A stretch of DNA of 64,000 nt from Flavobacterium sp. GSB-24 (lineage in GTDB: Bacteria > Bacteroidota > Bacteroidia > Flavobacteriales > Flavobacteriaceae): assembly GCF_027924665.1 (NCBI RefSeq), contig NZ_AP027043.1:1302001-1366000 (forward strand). Direction: 5' to 3'. Below the pieces are notes generated by a model that did no database searches, was not told where the DNA came from, and saw only the letters and a list, made by a program, of their open reading frames with translations. A program made the translations under genes and the position numbers. Of this stretch, positions 1 through 10,301 are shown in pieces. How positions within the stretch are numbered: the first letter of the stretch is position 1; every line of letters begins with the position of its first letter.

Positions 1-63
1 TGTAGGCCTTTTTTAAATTCTGTTAGAAGCTTAAAGCCTAATGCTTAAAGCTTACAGCGGGAA

Positions 64-1458
64 TTAAAATAACTCTCTCGGATCTGTTAGTTTTCCTGTA
101 ACCGCAGCTGCAGCAGCCATAATTGGACTTGCAAGAAGTGTTCTTGATCCAGGACCTTGACGGCCTTCAAAGTTTCTGTTTGAAGTACTCACTGCATATT
201 TCCCAGCAGGAACTTTGTCATCGTTCATTGCTAGACAAGCAGAACAACCCGGCTGACGTAATACGAAACCAGCTTCTGTCAAAATATCCAAAATACCTTC
301 TTCTTTAATCTGCGCTTCAACAACGTGAGAACCCGGAACTAACCAAGCGGTAACATTATCTGCTTTTTTTCTTCCTTTTACAATTTCTGCGAAAGCTCTA
401 AAATCTTCAATACGTCCGTTTGTACAACTTCCTAAGAAAACATAATCAATTGGTTTTCCAATCATCACATCATCTTCGTGGAAGCCCATGTAGGCTAAAG
501 ATTTTTTATACGTTTCCTCACCGCCTTCAACTTGGTTGGCATTCGGAATATGTTTTGTAATACCAATTCCCATTCCTGGGTTTGTACCGTAAGTAATCAT
601 TGGTTCGATATCTTCCGCTTTAATGTTTAATTCAGCATCAAACACGGCATCAGCATCCGTTTTAAGAGTTTTCCAATATTCAACAGCTTTTGTCCAAGCT
701 TCACCTTTAGGAGCATATAATCTTCCTTCAAGGAAATCGAAAGTAGTTTGGTCAGGAGCGATCATTCCGCCGCGAGCACCCATTTCGATACTTAAGTTAC
801 AAACAGTCATACGACCTTCCATAGTCATGTTTTCAAAAACATCACCAGCATATTCAACAAAATATCCTGTTCCTCCGGAAGTAGTTAATTGAGCGATAAT
901 ATAAAGTGCAACGTCTTTTGGACCAACACCTTTGCTTAATTGACCGTTTACGTTGATACGCATTTTCTTTGGTTTAGGCTGCATAATACATTGAGTAGAA
1001 AGCACCATTTCAACCTCAGAAGTTCCGATACCAAAAGCAATAGCTCCAAAAGCACCGTGAGTAGACGTATGTGAATCCCCGCATACAATAGTAGCACCTG
1101 GCAAAGTAATTCCGTTTTCAGGACCAACTACGTGTACAATTCCATTTTTTTGATGACCTAATCCCCAGTGAGAAATTCCGTATTCGATTGCATTGTCTTC
1201 AAGAGCTTTAAGCTGATTAGCAGAAAGCGGATCCTGAACTGGTAAATGTTGGTTTATGGTTGGTGTATTGTGATCTGCAGTTGCAAAAGTACGTTCTGGA
1301 TATAGTACGTTAACGCCTCTTGATTTTAATCCTAAAAAAGCAACAGGACTCGTAACTTCGTGAATGAAATGGCGGTCAATAAAAAACACATCTGGTCCAT
1401 CTTCAATTTTACGCACTACATGTGAATCCCATACTTTGTCAAATAATGTCTTACTCAT
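64..1458 (-). CDS. leuC: 3-isopropylmalate dehydratase large subunit
   Basis: Isomerises 2-isopropylmalate to 3-isopropylmalate in leucine biosynthesis, in the cytoplasm, as a heterodimer with LeuD. The 464-residue protein has the aconitase-family architecture at normal LeuC length. The 4Fe-4S ligands are visible as GSCTNGR (Cys near residue 344) and PGCSAC (Cys near 404 and 407), together with the [13 protein letters not shown] block. It starts at an ATG and is preceded by a full promoter at 1523-1552. No leuD is in the window; on this strand it would lie to the left of base 1, so an operon running out of the window is inferred. Identification is secure. Confidence 0.97.
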   Translation of the reverse strand: MSKTLFDKVWDSHVVRKIEDGPDVFFIDRHFIHEVTSPVAFLGLKSRGVNVLYPERTFATADHNTPTINQHLPVQDPLSANQLKALEDNAIEYGISHWGLGHQKNGIVHVVGPENGITLPGATIVCGDSHTSTHGAFGAIAFGIGTSEVEMVLSTQCIMQPKPKKMRINVNGQLSKGVGPKDVALYIIAQLTTSGGTGYFVEYAGDVFENMTMEGRMTVCNLSIEMGARGGMIAPDQTTFDFLEGRLYAPKGEAWTKAVEYWKTLKTDADAVFDAELNIKAEDIEPMITYGTNPGMGIGITKHIPNANQVEGGEETYKKSLAYMGFHEDDVMIGKPIDYVFLGSCTNGRIEDFRAFAEIVKGRKKADNVTAWLVPGSHVVEAQIKEEGILDILTEAGFVLRQPGCSACLAMNDDKVPAGKYAVSTSNRNFEGRQGPGSRTLLASPIMAAAAAVTGKLTDPRELF

Positions 1459-1522
1459 TTTTATTTTTTTTAATTGTAATTTCTATAACCACAGCAATCT
1501 CCTGTTCATTATAATAGCAAAA

Positions 1523-1552
1523 CAAAAGTAAAAAAAGATAGAAAAGCGTCAA
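1523..1552 (-). promoter_or_regulatory. leuC promoter (Bacteroidota sigma-ABfr type)
   Basis: Read on the minus strand there is a TTG element (1550-1552), a 19-base spacer and TACTTTTG (1523-1530). This matches the Bacteroidota consensus TTG-N17-20-TAnnTTTG. Transcription would start near 1516, giving a leuC leader of roughly 55-60 bases. No leader peptide or terminator hairpin is evident in that leader. Confidence 0.75.
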
Positions 1553-1975
1553 TTTCAATATTTCATTATATACGATACCCAAATTAAATTACAAATTGCG
1601 AAACTGCTTTTATGCATTAAAATTTGAAAGAAAAATGATAAAGAAATTGATTTTGATTTTCTTTTTCGGCTTTAATTTTCCTTGTTTGTTTTTTGTTTTA
1701 ATAGTTTGCAAATTTATCTCAAAATCGCTATAAAATATAAGGATTTAATTAAAAAAATCTAACAAAATGAATAAAAATAGTAATAATTGTTAGTTTTGAT
1801 TTCTGTGTGCAAGCCATGCTTTTGCGGTTTTTTAAAGCTTTTAAAGGAGTTTAATTGACATTATTTAGATTCAATAAAGTATCAAAATACTACGACATCC
1901 AAGAAGTATATTTTTATAAAATTTTATGTTTTTTTTAGTCAAAAAGGGAATTTTTGCTGCTAATAATTTTGAAAA
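1553..1975. other. AT-rich intergenic region, no gene seen
   Basis: About 420 bases between the leuC promoter and the end of the AraC-family gene. It is very AT-rich with many short stops in all frames. I see no tRNA, no strong hairpin and no ORF with a plausible start. Confidence 0.5.
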
Positions 1976-2896
1976 TTAGTTCAATGAATTTTTAAATTCG
2001 AGAGGAGTAAGGTTTGTTTTCTTTTTAAATAATTTACTAAACGACTGCGGATATTCAAAACCCAGTTGATACGCAATTTCTGCGACTGAAAGATCGGTAG
2101 TAATTAGGAAATCCTTTGATTTTTCAATCAGTTTTGAATGAATGTGCTGCTGTGTATTCTGTCCGGTTAAATTGCGGAGCATGTCACTTAGGTAGTGTGT
2201 AGACACGTTAATTTTGGAGGCAAGAAAATCTACTGTTGGTAAACCCTCTTTTAGGGTTTCGGCATTATTTATATAATTATCCAGCGTTTCTTCAACTTTG
2301 ATTAATAAGTCATGACTGATTGTTTTTCTGGTAATAAATTGACGTTTATAAAAACGATTACTGTAATTCAGCAAAACATCAATATACGAAACAATTACAT
2401 CCTGGCTCATTTCGTCTATAGCGTTCCGAAGTTCAGTGTCAATACTGTTTAATAAACCTATAATAATTGTTTTTTCGCTGTCAGAAAGATGCAGTGCTTC
2501 GTTGGTGTCATAAGAAAAGAAACCGTATTTTTTGATGCTTTTTCCCAAAGGATAATTTCGAATAAAATCTGGATTAAAAAGTAGTGTATAACCGCCATAT
2601 TCAGCACCTTCTTCATTTTCAGTAAAAATTAACTGATTGGGAGAAGCAAACAGGAGTCCGCCTTCATTAAAATCATAATAGCCTTGACCGTAGCCCATTT
2701 TGCCATTAGTGGAAAACTTATAAGATACCTTATAGAAATCAAGTAAAAAGGCATGATTCGCTAAGTCTCCATTAATGACCAATTGTGTATTGTCTACCAA
2801 ACTCACCATCGGATGAAGCGGTTTGGGCAATCGAAGCAGGTTATGAAACTGCGATATAGAAGAGATTTTTTCCGGATTATTGTTTTTCTTTTCCAT
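1976..2896 (-). CDS. AraC-family transcriptional regulator
   Basis: A 306-residue cytoplasmic regulator. The N-terminal two thirds is a cupin-like sensing half without a recognised ligand. The C-terminal ~100 residues form the double helix-turn-helix of the AraC/XylS family: second helix-turn-helix SVAEIAYQLGFEYPQSFSKL and the family ending KKKTNLTPLEFKN. It starts at an ATG at 2896. The neighbouring gene on the same strand (3131-3934) is a short-chain dehydrogenase, the usual sort of partner or target for such regulators in Flavobacteria, but a link is inference. The ligand is unknown. Confidence 0.88.
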   Translation of the reverse strand: MEKKNNNPEKISSISQFHNLLRLPKPLHPMVSLVDNTQLVINGDLANHAFLLDFYKVSYKFSTNGKMGYGQGYYDFNEGGLLFASPNQLIFTENEEGAEYGGYTLLFNPDFIRNYPLGKSIKKYGFFSYDTNEALHLSDSEKTIIIGLLNSIDTELRNAIDEMSQDVIVSYIDVLLNYSNRFYKRQFITRKTISHDLLIKVEETLDNYINNAETLKEGLPTVDFLASKINVSTHYLSDMLRNLTGQNTQQHIHSKLIEKSKDFLITTDLSVAEIAYQLGFEYPQSFSKLFKKKTNLTPLEFKNSLN

Positions 2897-2948
2897 GATA
2901 TAAAAATAAGAAAATTATAGGATTAATCAGGCTTTCCGACAAGTATTA

Positions 2949-3098
2949 AACAATCTTCTTGATTTTGAAAGACCAGCTTCGGAGAAGCGAAATATGTATA
3001 GAAATCGTATTTATTATTGAGAGCAAAGCTCCAGCGGAGCGAAATATAAATGTATTGTGTGAATATTTCGCTCCGTTGGAGCTTAATAAAAGATTGTT
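2949..3098. repeat. nested intergenic palindrome
   Basis: Outer arms AACAATCTT (near 2949-2957) and AAGATTGTT (3090-3098) enclose an inner hairpin at 3027-3083 whose 21-base arms carry AGCTCCA..GGAGCG and its complement. It fills the gap between the AraC and SDR genes. It belongs to the class of long interspersed palindromes found repeatedly in this window. Confidence 0.7.
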
Positions 3099-3130
3099 CA
3101 ATGCTTTTTAGATAGCTTCATCAGGAATTA

Positions 3131-3934
3131 TTACGCACCCAAAAACTGTTTTCCAAATTCGGTACGGAAAGTTTCAGCGCCTAACTCTAATCGTTGTTTG
3201 TAAAGTGCTTTTGCGTCTTCTCCGGCAACATATCTTAATTGATTTTTTCCGTCAGTTGCAGCTTCATAAACGACATCGGCAATTTGCTCTGGAGTCGATG
3301 CCATTTCAAACATCGTGTCAACACTTGCAAACATACTCTTGGTCATGGCCTCGTATTCGGGTTTTGCTCCTGTATCAAGAGAGCCATGCAGAAATTCTGT
3401 TTTAATACCGCCTGGAGAAACTGTTTTAATATTTATTCCAAATGGATTTAATTCATAAGCCATGCTTTCGCTCCAGCCTTCTAACCCCCATTTTGTTGCG
3501 TGATAAATTGATCCTAAAGGAAAAGAAATCAATCCGCCAATTGAAGTTGTTGAAATAAATAATCCGCTTTTTCTTTCTCTGAAATACGGGATAAAAGCAT
3601 TTGTAACACGAATTACTCCCAATAAATTAGTATTCAATTGTTTTGTGATCTGATCATCTGAAAAGCTTTCTAGAGGGCCAATTAACCCATAACCAGCATT
3701 GTTAAAGACAATATCGATGTCACTAATTTCAAGTGCTTTTTGAACTGTATTTTGTATTTGATCGTAATCTGTAACGTCTAACGGTAATAGCGTTACGTTC
3801 TTTAAATTAGAAAGTTCTGTTTCTTTTTCTGGAGTTCTCATAGTTGCAATTACATTCCATCCTTTTTCGTGGAATAATTTTGCTGTTGCTTTTCCTAAAC
3901 CTGATGATGCACCTGTGATAAAAATTGTTTTCAT
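3131..3934 (-). CDS. SDR family oxidoreductase
   Basis: A 267-residue classical short-chain dehydrogenase/reductase, predicted to be an NAD(P)-dependent cytoplasmic oxidoreductase of unknown substrate. The cofactor motif TGASSGLG is at residues 7-14, NNAG at 78-81, and the catalytic set is Ser131, Tyr144 and Lys148 (YHATK). Length and motif order are complete. It starts at ATG 3934. The upstream minus strand has GAACTTTG near 3980, a one-mismatch -7 box. The adjacent AraC gene (1976-2896) may regulate it, but this is inferred only from position. Confidence 0.9.
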   Translation of the reverse strand: MKTIFITGASSGLGKATAKLFHEKGWNVIATMRTPEKETELSNLKNVTLLPLDVTDYDQIQNTVQKALEISDIDIVFNNAGYGLIGPLESFSDDQITKQLNTNLLGVIRVTNAFIPYFRERKSGLFISTTSIGGLISFPLGSIYHATKWGLEGWSESMAYELNPFGINIKTVSPGGIKTEFLHGSLDTGAKPEYEAMTKSMFASVDTMFEMASTPEQIADVVYEAATDGKNQLRYVAGEDAKALYKQRLELGAETFRTEFGKQFLGA

Positions 3935-4060
3935 GATTATTATTTTTTAATTGTTATAATTTGATGAAGCAAAGTTCAGGATACATCACAGTTTAAAAGT
4001 GTTCATTTTGGTGTAATGAGTGTTCAAAATGAATAATCGATGATTTAACGTAAAATTATA

Positions 4061-4177
4061 ACGCGGATGACACGGATTTGCTTTGCAAAAATGCTGATTA
4101 AAACGGATTTTGTATTTTATCTGAAAAACCCGTTTTAATCAGCGTCTTTCGTGATAACGAATCTGTGTCATCCGCGT
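4061..4177. repeat. long intergenic palindrome (GCGGATGACACGGATT family)
   Basis: The arm beginning ACGCGGATGACACGGATT at 4061 is complementary to the arm ending at 4177, with a second inner pair (AAACGGATTTT... / ...AACCCGTTTTAATC). The element lies between the divergent SDR and dnaE genes, in the 3935-4388 gap, which otherwise holds only AT-rich sequence with presumptive promoters for both genes. Confidence 0.7.
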
Positions 4178-4388
4178 TGAAATCCATATTTTGAGTTTTT
4201 TAAGAATTACATTTTACAAGGTGTTAAAAGTGCTTTTGTTAACAACTTTCGCTTCGTTATTTCTCTAAAAAAAGCGTAAATTTGAATTCTCTCCATAATT
4301 TGCAAAGCGATTTTTTACGTTCCATATAATCAGATGGTTATATTGGAAAAGTTTGGAATTTGGAATTTAATTTTTGCTATTTAAACAT

Positions 4389-7300
4389 ATGTATTTAATA
4401 TTCGATACCGAAACAACCGGATTACCAAAACGATGGGATGCCCCGATAACCGATTCTGATAACTGGCCCCGCTGTATACAGATCGCTTGGCAGCTTCATG
4501 ACGAAATGGGACAGCTTATTGAGCATCAGGATTATTTGGTAAAACCAGAAGGATTTAATATTCCGTATGATGCCGAACGTATTCACGGAATCTCGACTGA
4601 ATTGGCTGAAGCCGATGGAATCTCTTTGGCCGAAGTTTTAGAAAAATTCAACATCGCTTTAAGCAAAACCAAATTTATCGTTGGTCAGAATTTAGGTTTC
4701 GACGTTAATATTATGGGAGCTGAATTTCATAGAATGGGCGTGGATTCTCCTATGGGTACAATGCCGGTTTTAGATACTTGTACAGAAGTTACGGCTTCGT
4801 TATTGCAGCTTCCTGGAGGTCGTGGAGGAAAATTCAAACTTCCAACCTTAACAGAATTACACAGTTATCTTTTCAATCAGCCATTCGCGGAAGCGCACAA
4901 CGCAACTGCCGACGTTGAGGCAACTACGCGTTGTTTCTTGGAATTGGTAAGAAGAGAAGTTTTTACCAAAGAAGAATTAGACGTTCCGAAGGAATATTTC
5001 AAAGAATTTCAAGATAGAAATCCGCAGGAATTTAAACTGATTGGTTTAAAGCATATCAATTTAAAAGCGGCTTCTGAAAAAGTTAGGGAACAAATCAAAG
5101 CTTTACAAGTTGATGATACTCCAACTGTAGTTTCAGAATCTGATAAAGCAGATTTTAAAGCAGCAAAATTTGCTCATTTACACAATCATACACAGTTTTC
5201 GGTTCTGCAGTCCACTATCGGAATCGGAAATATTGTTGCGGCTGCAGCCAAAAACGGAATGCCTGCAGTTGCCATGACGGATACCGGAAACATGATGGGA
5301 GCTTTTCACTTTGTGAGCGCCGTTATGAACCATAACAAAGCAGCATCTGGAAAAAACAAAGCTCTGGTTGAAGCGGGAGAAGAGCCAACAGAAACTGAGG
5401 TAAAACCAATTGTTGGCTGTGAATTTAATATCTGTGAAAATCATTTAGATAAAAGCAAAAAAGACAACGGTTATCAGGTTGTTTTACTGGCGAAAAATAA
5501 AGCTGGTTACCATAATCTGGCGAAAATGGCTTCGATTGCTTACACGGAGGGATTTTATTATGTTCCGAGAATTGACCGAAAAATTGTGGAGCAATATAAA
5601 GCAGATATCATGGTCTTGTCTGGGAATTTATACGGAGAAATTCCGAGTAAAATCTTGAATATTGGTGAAAATCAAGCAGAAGAAGCTTTAATTTGGTGGA
5701 AAGAACAATTTGGCGAAGATTTCTATTTAGAGGTAATGCGCCACAATCAGGAAGATGAAAATCGCGTAAACAAAACCCTGATTGAGTTTTCACAAAAGCA
5801 TAATGTCAAATTAATTGCGACCAACAATACTTATTATTTAAACAAAGAAGATGCCAATGCCCACGATATTTTACTTTGTGTAAAAGACGGTGAAAAGCAG
5901 GCAACACCTATTGGACGCGGTCGAGGATATCGCTACGGACTTCCAAATCAGGAATATTATTTCAAGTCGGAAGAAGAGATGAAAAAACTCTTTGCCGATT
6001 TGCCAGAAGCGATTATCAATATTCAGGAAATTATAGATAAGGTTGAAGGATATTCTCTTTATCGAGATGTATTGCTTCCGAAATTTGATATTCCAGAAGA
6101 ATTTATGGTTCCCGAAGATGAAGCAGACGGCGGTGTTAGAGGTGAAAATAAATACCTGCGACACCTTACTATGGAAGGTGCCAAAAGAAGATATGGCGAA
6201 ATTACAGAATCGATTCAAGAACGTTTGGATTTTGAATTATTAACGATTTCGAATTCTGGATATCCAGGTTACTTTTTGATCGTACAGGATTTCATCGCCG
6301 AAGCCAGAAAAATGGACGTATCGGTAGGGCCAGGTCGTGGATCTGCAGCGGGTTCTGCCGTTGCGTACTGCCTCGGAATCACCAATATTGACCCTATTAA
6401 ATACGACTTACTTTTTGAGCGTTTCCTTAATCCTGACCGTGTATCGATGCCCGATATTGATATCGATTTTGATGACGAGGGTCGTGGACGTGTAATGGAT
6501 TACGTAATCAATAAATACGGACAAAAACAGGTGGCGCAGATTATCACTTATGGTAAAATGGCAACCAAATCGGCAATTCGTGATACCGCTCGTGTACTGG
6601 ATTTACCTTTGTTCGAAGCCGACAGAATTGCCAAACTGATTCCGGGAATGATGCCGTCAAAATGGAATTTGGCACGTTTTATTTCTGAAAGTGAAGAAGA
6701 GGTAAAAAAAGCACTTCGTTCTGACGAATTTGATAATGTAAAAGAATTAATCGCGATTGCCAATGAAGATGATTTGGCAGGAGAAACCATTCAGCAGGCA
6801 AAAATCCTGGAAGGATCAATGCGTAATACTGGAATTCACGCCTGCGGGGTAATCATTACGCCGTCGGATATTACGAATTATGTTCCCGTTACTACCGCAA
6901 AAGATTCTGATTTATATGTAACCCAGTTTGATAACTCGGTTGCAGAAAGTGCCGGGCTGCTTAAAATGGACTTCTTGGGTCTGAAGACCCTTACGCTGAT
7001 AAAAGATACCGTTAAACTGGTAAAATATAGAACAGGAATTGATTTAGATCCAGATAATTTCCCGATTGATGATGAAGAAACGTATGCGCTTTTCCAAAGA
7101 GGTGAAACGGTAGGTATTTTCCAATACGAGTCACCTGGAATGCAGAAATACATGAAAGATCTGAAACCAACAGTTTTTGGAGATTTAATTGCGATGAATG
7201 CACTTTATCGTCCAGGACCTTTGGAGTATATTCCGTCTTTCGTTCGAAGAAAAAATGGTGACGAAGAAATTAAATACGACTTAGATGCCTGTGCCGAATA

Positions 7301-8924
7301 TTTGTCTGAAACCTACGGAATTACGGTTTATCAAGAGCAGGTAATGCTTTTGTCTCAGTCTTTGGCAGGATTTACAAAGGGTGAGGCCGACGTTTTGCGT
7401 AAAGCGATGGGTAAGAAACAAAAAGACGTACTAGATAAAATGAAGCCGAAGTTTGTGGAACAAGCTGCTGCTAAAGGTCACGATGCTAAAATTCTAGAGA
7501 AAATCTGGAAAGACTGGGAAGCTTTTGCGAGTTACGCCTTCAACAAATCGCACTCGACTTGTTATGCTTGGATTGCGTATCAAACGGCTTATTTGAAAGC
7601 GCATTATCCTGCAGAATATATGGCAGCGGTACTTTCGAATAATATGAATGATATTAAACAAGTGTCATTTTTCATGGAAGAATGTAAGCGTATGGGATTA
7701 CAGGTTTTGGGTCCCTGTGTAAATGAATCGTATTATAAATTTACGGTAAATGATGAATATGCTGTTCGTTTCGGAATGGGAGCGATTAAAGGTGTTGGTT
7801 CTGGAGCCGTTGAAACTATTGTAGCCAACAGAAAAGACGGAAGATACAAATCGATTTTTGATTTGGCGAAGCGAATTGATTTGCGTGCTGCCAATAAAAA
7901 AGCGATTGAGAATTTAGCTCTTGCCGGTGGTTTTGATTCATTTGAAGGAACAACCAGAGCGCAGTATTTTCATGATGATGGCGACGGAATTACATTTTAT
8001 GAAAAAGCAATGCGTTATGGATCGAAGTTTCAGGAAAATGAAAATTCCTCTCAGGTAAGTTTATTTGGGGAAACCAGCGAAGTACAAATTGCAGAACCAG
8101 TTGTGCCTCCATGCGAGGACTGGAGTACAATGGAAAAACTGGCCAAAGAAAAAGAAGTTGTCGGAATTTATATTTCTGGACATCCTCTGGACGATTTTAG
8201 ATTTGAAATGAAATACTTCTGTAATGCCCGATTAGAAGCATTAAAAAGTATGAATGAATATGTGGGTAAAAATTTGAACTTCGCCGGAATCATTAATAAC
8301 GTACAGCACCGTGTAGCTAAAAATGGAAAAGGCTGGGCTGTATTTAATTTAGAAGGATATGACGAAAGTTATGAGTTTAAAATTTTTGGTGAAGAATATT
8401 TAAAATTCCGTCATTTCCTGATTCAGAATAATTTTGCCTACATAAAGATATTGATAAAAGACGGTTGGGTAAATCATGACACAGGTAAAAAATCTGAACC
8501 GAGGATGCAGTTTGTAGAGATACGACAACTGCAGGATATTTTAGAAGCTTTTGCTAAGAAACTAATTGTCCTATTAAATATTAAAGATATTCAGGCAGAA
8601 TTTATTCATAAACTGAGTCATTTGTTTAACGAGAACAAGGGAGATAATTCTGTGACTTTTGAAATCATGGAATTAGAAAAGATAAAACGATTAGTTGAGG
8701 TAGAAACACCAACAGATTTTGAACCCGATGATGCCGTTTTTGAAGATGAAAATGAAAACGAAGATGAAGTACTTGAAAGTACAAAAGTGCAAGAGGTAAA
8801 TGAGGTTGAAGAAATAAAAGTCGTGACGAAATTAACTATGCCAAGTCGTCGTTTAAAAGTGAGAATTTCAACTGAATTATTGCAGGAATTGGAGAAAATG
8901 CAGATCAATTTTAAATTGAACTAA
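4389..8924 (+). CDS. dnaE: DNA polymerase III alpha subunit with N-terminal 3'-5' exonuclease
   Basis: Replicative polymerase of about 1511 residues. I take ATG 4389 rather than the TTG 15 bases upstream because the exonuclease fold begins at once: MYLIFDTETTG carries the first DEDD acidic residues, followed by NLGFDVN and HNATADVEAT. A PHP domain follows (FAHLHNHTQFSVL, near residue 260), then the C-family polymerase core with GRGSAAGS and the catalytic PDIDIDF, and a helix-hairpin-helix and OB region. An acidic stretch near residues 1440-1475 precedes the basic C-terminus. It therefore fuses a proofreading domain and the polymerase on one chain. It stands alone, apparently monocistronic. 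Confidence 0.96.
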   Translation: MYLIFDTETTGLPKRWDAPITDSDNWPRCIQIAWQLHDEMGQLIEHQDYLVKPEGFNIPYDAERIHGISTELAEADGISLAEVLEKFNIALSKTKFIVGQNLGFDVNIMGAEFHRMGVDSPMGTMPVLDTCTEVTASLLQLPGGRGGKFKLPTLTELHSYLFNQPFAEAHNATADVEATTRCFLELVRREVFTKEELDVPKEYFKEFQDRNPQEFKLIGLKHINLKAASEKVREQIKALQVDDTPTVVSESDKADFKAAKFAHLHNHTQFSVLQSTIGIGNIVAAAAKNGMPAVAMTDTGNMMGAFHFVSAVMNHNKAASGKNKALVEAGEEPTETEVKPIVGCEFNICENHLDKSKKDNGYQVVLLAKNKAGYHNLAKMASIAYTEGFYYVPRIDRKIVEQYKADIMVLSGNLYGEIPSKILNIGENQAEEALIWWKEQFGEDFYLEVMRHNQEDENRVNKTLIEFSQKHNVKLIATNNTYYLNKEDANAHDILLCVKDGEKQATPIGRGRGYRYGLPNQEYYFKSEEEMKKLFADLPEAIINIQEIIDKVEGYSLYRDVLLPKFDIPEEFMVPEDEADGGVRGENKYLRHLTMEGAKRRYGEITESIQERLDFELLTISNSGYPGYFLIVQDFIAEARKMDVSVGPGRGSAAGSAVAYCLGITNIDPIKYDLLFERFLNPDRVSMPDIDIDFDDEGRGRVMDYVINKYGQKQVAQIITYGKMATKSAIRDTARVLDLPLFEADRIAKLIPGMMPSKWNLARFISESEEEVKKALRSDEFDNVKELIAIANEDDLAGETIQQAKILEGSMRNTGIHACGVIITPSDITNYVPVTTAKDSDLYVTQFDNSVAESAGLLKMDFLGLKTLTLIKDTVKLVKYRTGIDLDPDNFPIDDEETYALFQRGETVGIFQYESPGMQKYMKDLKPTVFGDLIAMNALYRPGPLEYIPSFVRRKNGDEEIKYDLDACAEYLSETYGITVYQEQVMLLSQSLAGFTKGEADVLRKAMGKKQKDVLDKMKPKFVEQAAAKGHDAKILEKIWKDWEAFASYAFNKSHSTCYAWIAYQTAYLKAHYPAEYMAAVLSNNMNDIKQVSFFMEECKRMGLQVLGPCVNESYYKFTVNDEYAVRFGMGAIKGVGSGAVETIVANRKDGRYKSIFDLAKRIDLRAANKKAIENLALAGGFDSFEGTTRAQYFHDDGDGITFYEKAMRYGSKFQENENSSQVSLFGETSEVQIAEPVVPPCEDWSTMEKLAKEKEVVGIYISGHPLDDFRFEMKYFCNARLEALKSMNEYVGKNLNFAGIINNVQHRVAKNGKGWAVFNLEGYDESYEFKIFGEEYLKFRHFLIQNNFAYIKILIKDGWVNHDTGKKSEPRMQFVEIRQLQDILEAFAKKLIVLLNIKDIQAEFIHKLSHLFNENKGDNSVTFEIMELEKIKRLVEVETPTDFEPDDAVFEDENENEDEVLESTKVQEVNEVEEIKVVTKLTMPSRRLKVRISTELLQELEKMQINFKLN

Positions 8925-8937
8925 AAAATTAACAGTT

Positions 8938-8963
8938 AAAATTTAACCAGATGTTAAATTTTT
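8938..8963 (+). terminator. dnaE terminator
   Basis: AAATTTAAC and GTTAAATTT arms around a five-base loop, followed by a run of T, 13 bases after the dnaE stop. Confidence 0.55.
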
Positions 8964-9102
8964 TAGTTAAAAATATGCATGCATAATACTTTTTTAGTAA
9001 TATTGCCCAAAATTACAACGTTTTCGTGCCAAGTCTAACTTTACAAACTATAAGAATATGTTAAAATACTCTAAGTTTGTATTAATCAATTAAATCAGAA
9101 TT

Positions 9103-10062
9103 ATGAAAAAGAACCTATTTTTATTAGGATTATTAGTTTGCTCTATGGCCACAATGGCGCAAACAGAAAAAGCAGATAAACCAGAAAGCTGGTATTTTAA
9201 ACTAGGTGGATCTTATTTTATTCAAACAGCAGCTACAGAGTTTCCAATTGTAAATGGTGCATTGCCAAATACAGATGTTTATGCCGCAGATGGTACAACA
9301 TTACTTTCAAGAGAAACAAATCACGGCTCATTTGGGGAAGGATTTCGTACAGGTATAACTGCAGGATATCGTTTTACAGCTCGTTTGGGAGTTGAAATGG
9401 GAATTAATTATTTTAGCAGTGCTAGTAAAACTATGGTTCAAACCACTAATAGATTAGTTGCTGCTGGACCTACTTTTGCTAGTGGAAAAGCAGTTGGGAA
9501 AATTGAAGCTTTTGATGTTGCTCCAGCTCTTGTATTGTTTTTAGGAGAATCTCACGGCTTTGAACCTTATACGAAAGTAGGAGTTATTGTACCTATACAC
9601 GGAGATTTAACAATCGAAACTACTAGAACTTACACTAATCCTGCGGGAGTTGTCAATAGTTATGCTAAAGATGTAGTAAAACCAAATCCAACAGTAGGGT
9701 TTTTGGCAGCTTTAGGAACATCATATAAATTAGGTAAGCACATAGCTGTTTTTGCAGAATTAGAGTACCGTAACTTTACTGTTCATGGTAAAAGTAAAGA
9801 AACAGAGGTATATACTGAAAATGGTGTAGACAAATTAAACACGCCTACATCTTTCCGTCCAGACGCTTCTTATTCTGCTAGTCATGTTGATTACGTTAAG
9901 CAATTAAACACAGGGTCTAATCACTATTTGTTTAATCCAAATACTGCAACAACAAATATTCCTACTGATACAACTAGACCTAATGATGCTATGAATGATA
10001 TTAGTTCGTATGTTGGGATCTCTGGATTAGGGTTGACTTTCGGTCTTAAATACAGCTTGTAA
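9103..10062 (+). CDS. outer membrane beta-barrel protein
   Basis: A 319-residue protein with an N-terminal signal peptide (MKKNLFLLGLLVCSMATMAQ). The rest alternates hydrophobic and polar residues, Gly/Tyr-rich, and ends in a strand finishing FGLKYSL, typical of outer-membrane porin-like barrels. It resembles the OmpA/OMP_b-brl class of Bacteroidota barrels; no specific substrate can be read. A -7 box TAAGTTTG is at 9072-9079 and a strong terminator follows, so it is likely transcribed alone. Confidence 0.8.
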   Translation: MKKNLFLLGLLVCSMATMAQTEKADKPESWYFKLGGSYFIQTAATEFPIVNGALPNTDVYAADGTTLLSRETNHGSFGEGFRTGITAGYRFTARLGVEMGINYFSSASKTMVQTTNRLVAAGPTFASGKAVGKIEAFDVAPALVLFLGESHGFEPYTKVGVIVPIHGDLTIETTRTYTNPAGVVNSYAKDVVKPNPTVGFLAALGTSYKLGKHIAVFAELEYRNFTVHGKSKETEVYTENGVDKLNTPTSFRPDASYSASHVDYVKQLNTGSNHYLFNPNTATTNIPTDTTRPNDAMNDISSYVGISGLGLTFGLKYSL

Positions 10063-10084
10063 TTTTAGACTTTTTATAGTTTAC

Positions 10085-10123
10085 AAAAAGAGGATATTCA
10101 TAACGAATATCCTCTTTTTTTTT
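10085..10123 (+). terminator. rho-independent terminator after the OMP gene
   Basis: Perfect inverted repeat AGAGGATATTC / GAATATCCTCT around a short loop followed by ten T residues. Confidence 0.85.
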
Positions 10124-10162
10124 ACAGATACCAGCCTTTGTCAAAGTTTTTACGATGAATTG

Positions 10163-10281
10163 CCTCCAGCTTTAGCTGGAGGTTGAAAATGGACTAGAAT
10201 AAAAAGGCTTTAGCCAAACCTAAATTTGGCTAAAGCCCTATTACTGTAATAAATTCATAAACCTCCAGCTAAAGCTGGAGG
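10163..10281. repeat. three-hairpin palindrome array
   Basis: Two near-identical 20-base palindromes, CCTCCAGC-TTTA-GCTGGAGG (10163-10182) and CCTCCAGC-TAAA-GCTGGAGG (10262-10281), flank a third palindrome, GGCTTTAGCCAAA and its complement (10206-10237). It sits between convergent genes. Confidence 0.8.
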
Positions 10282-10301
10282 CTATTCAATTCTAAATATT
10301 A

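Noticed and set aside
1..63. AAGCTTAAAGCCTAATGCTTAAAGC repeat at the left edge as an element end
   Set aside because: Too short and cut by the window edge; probably the leuC-leuD gap.
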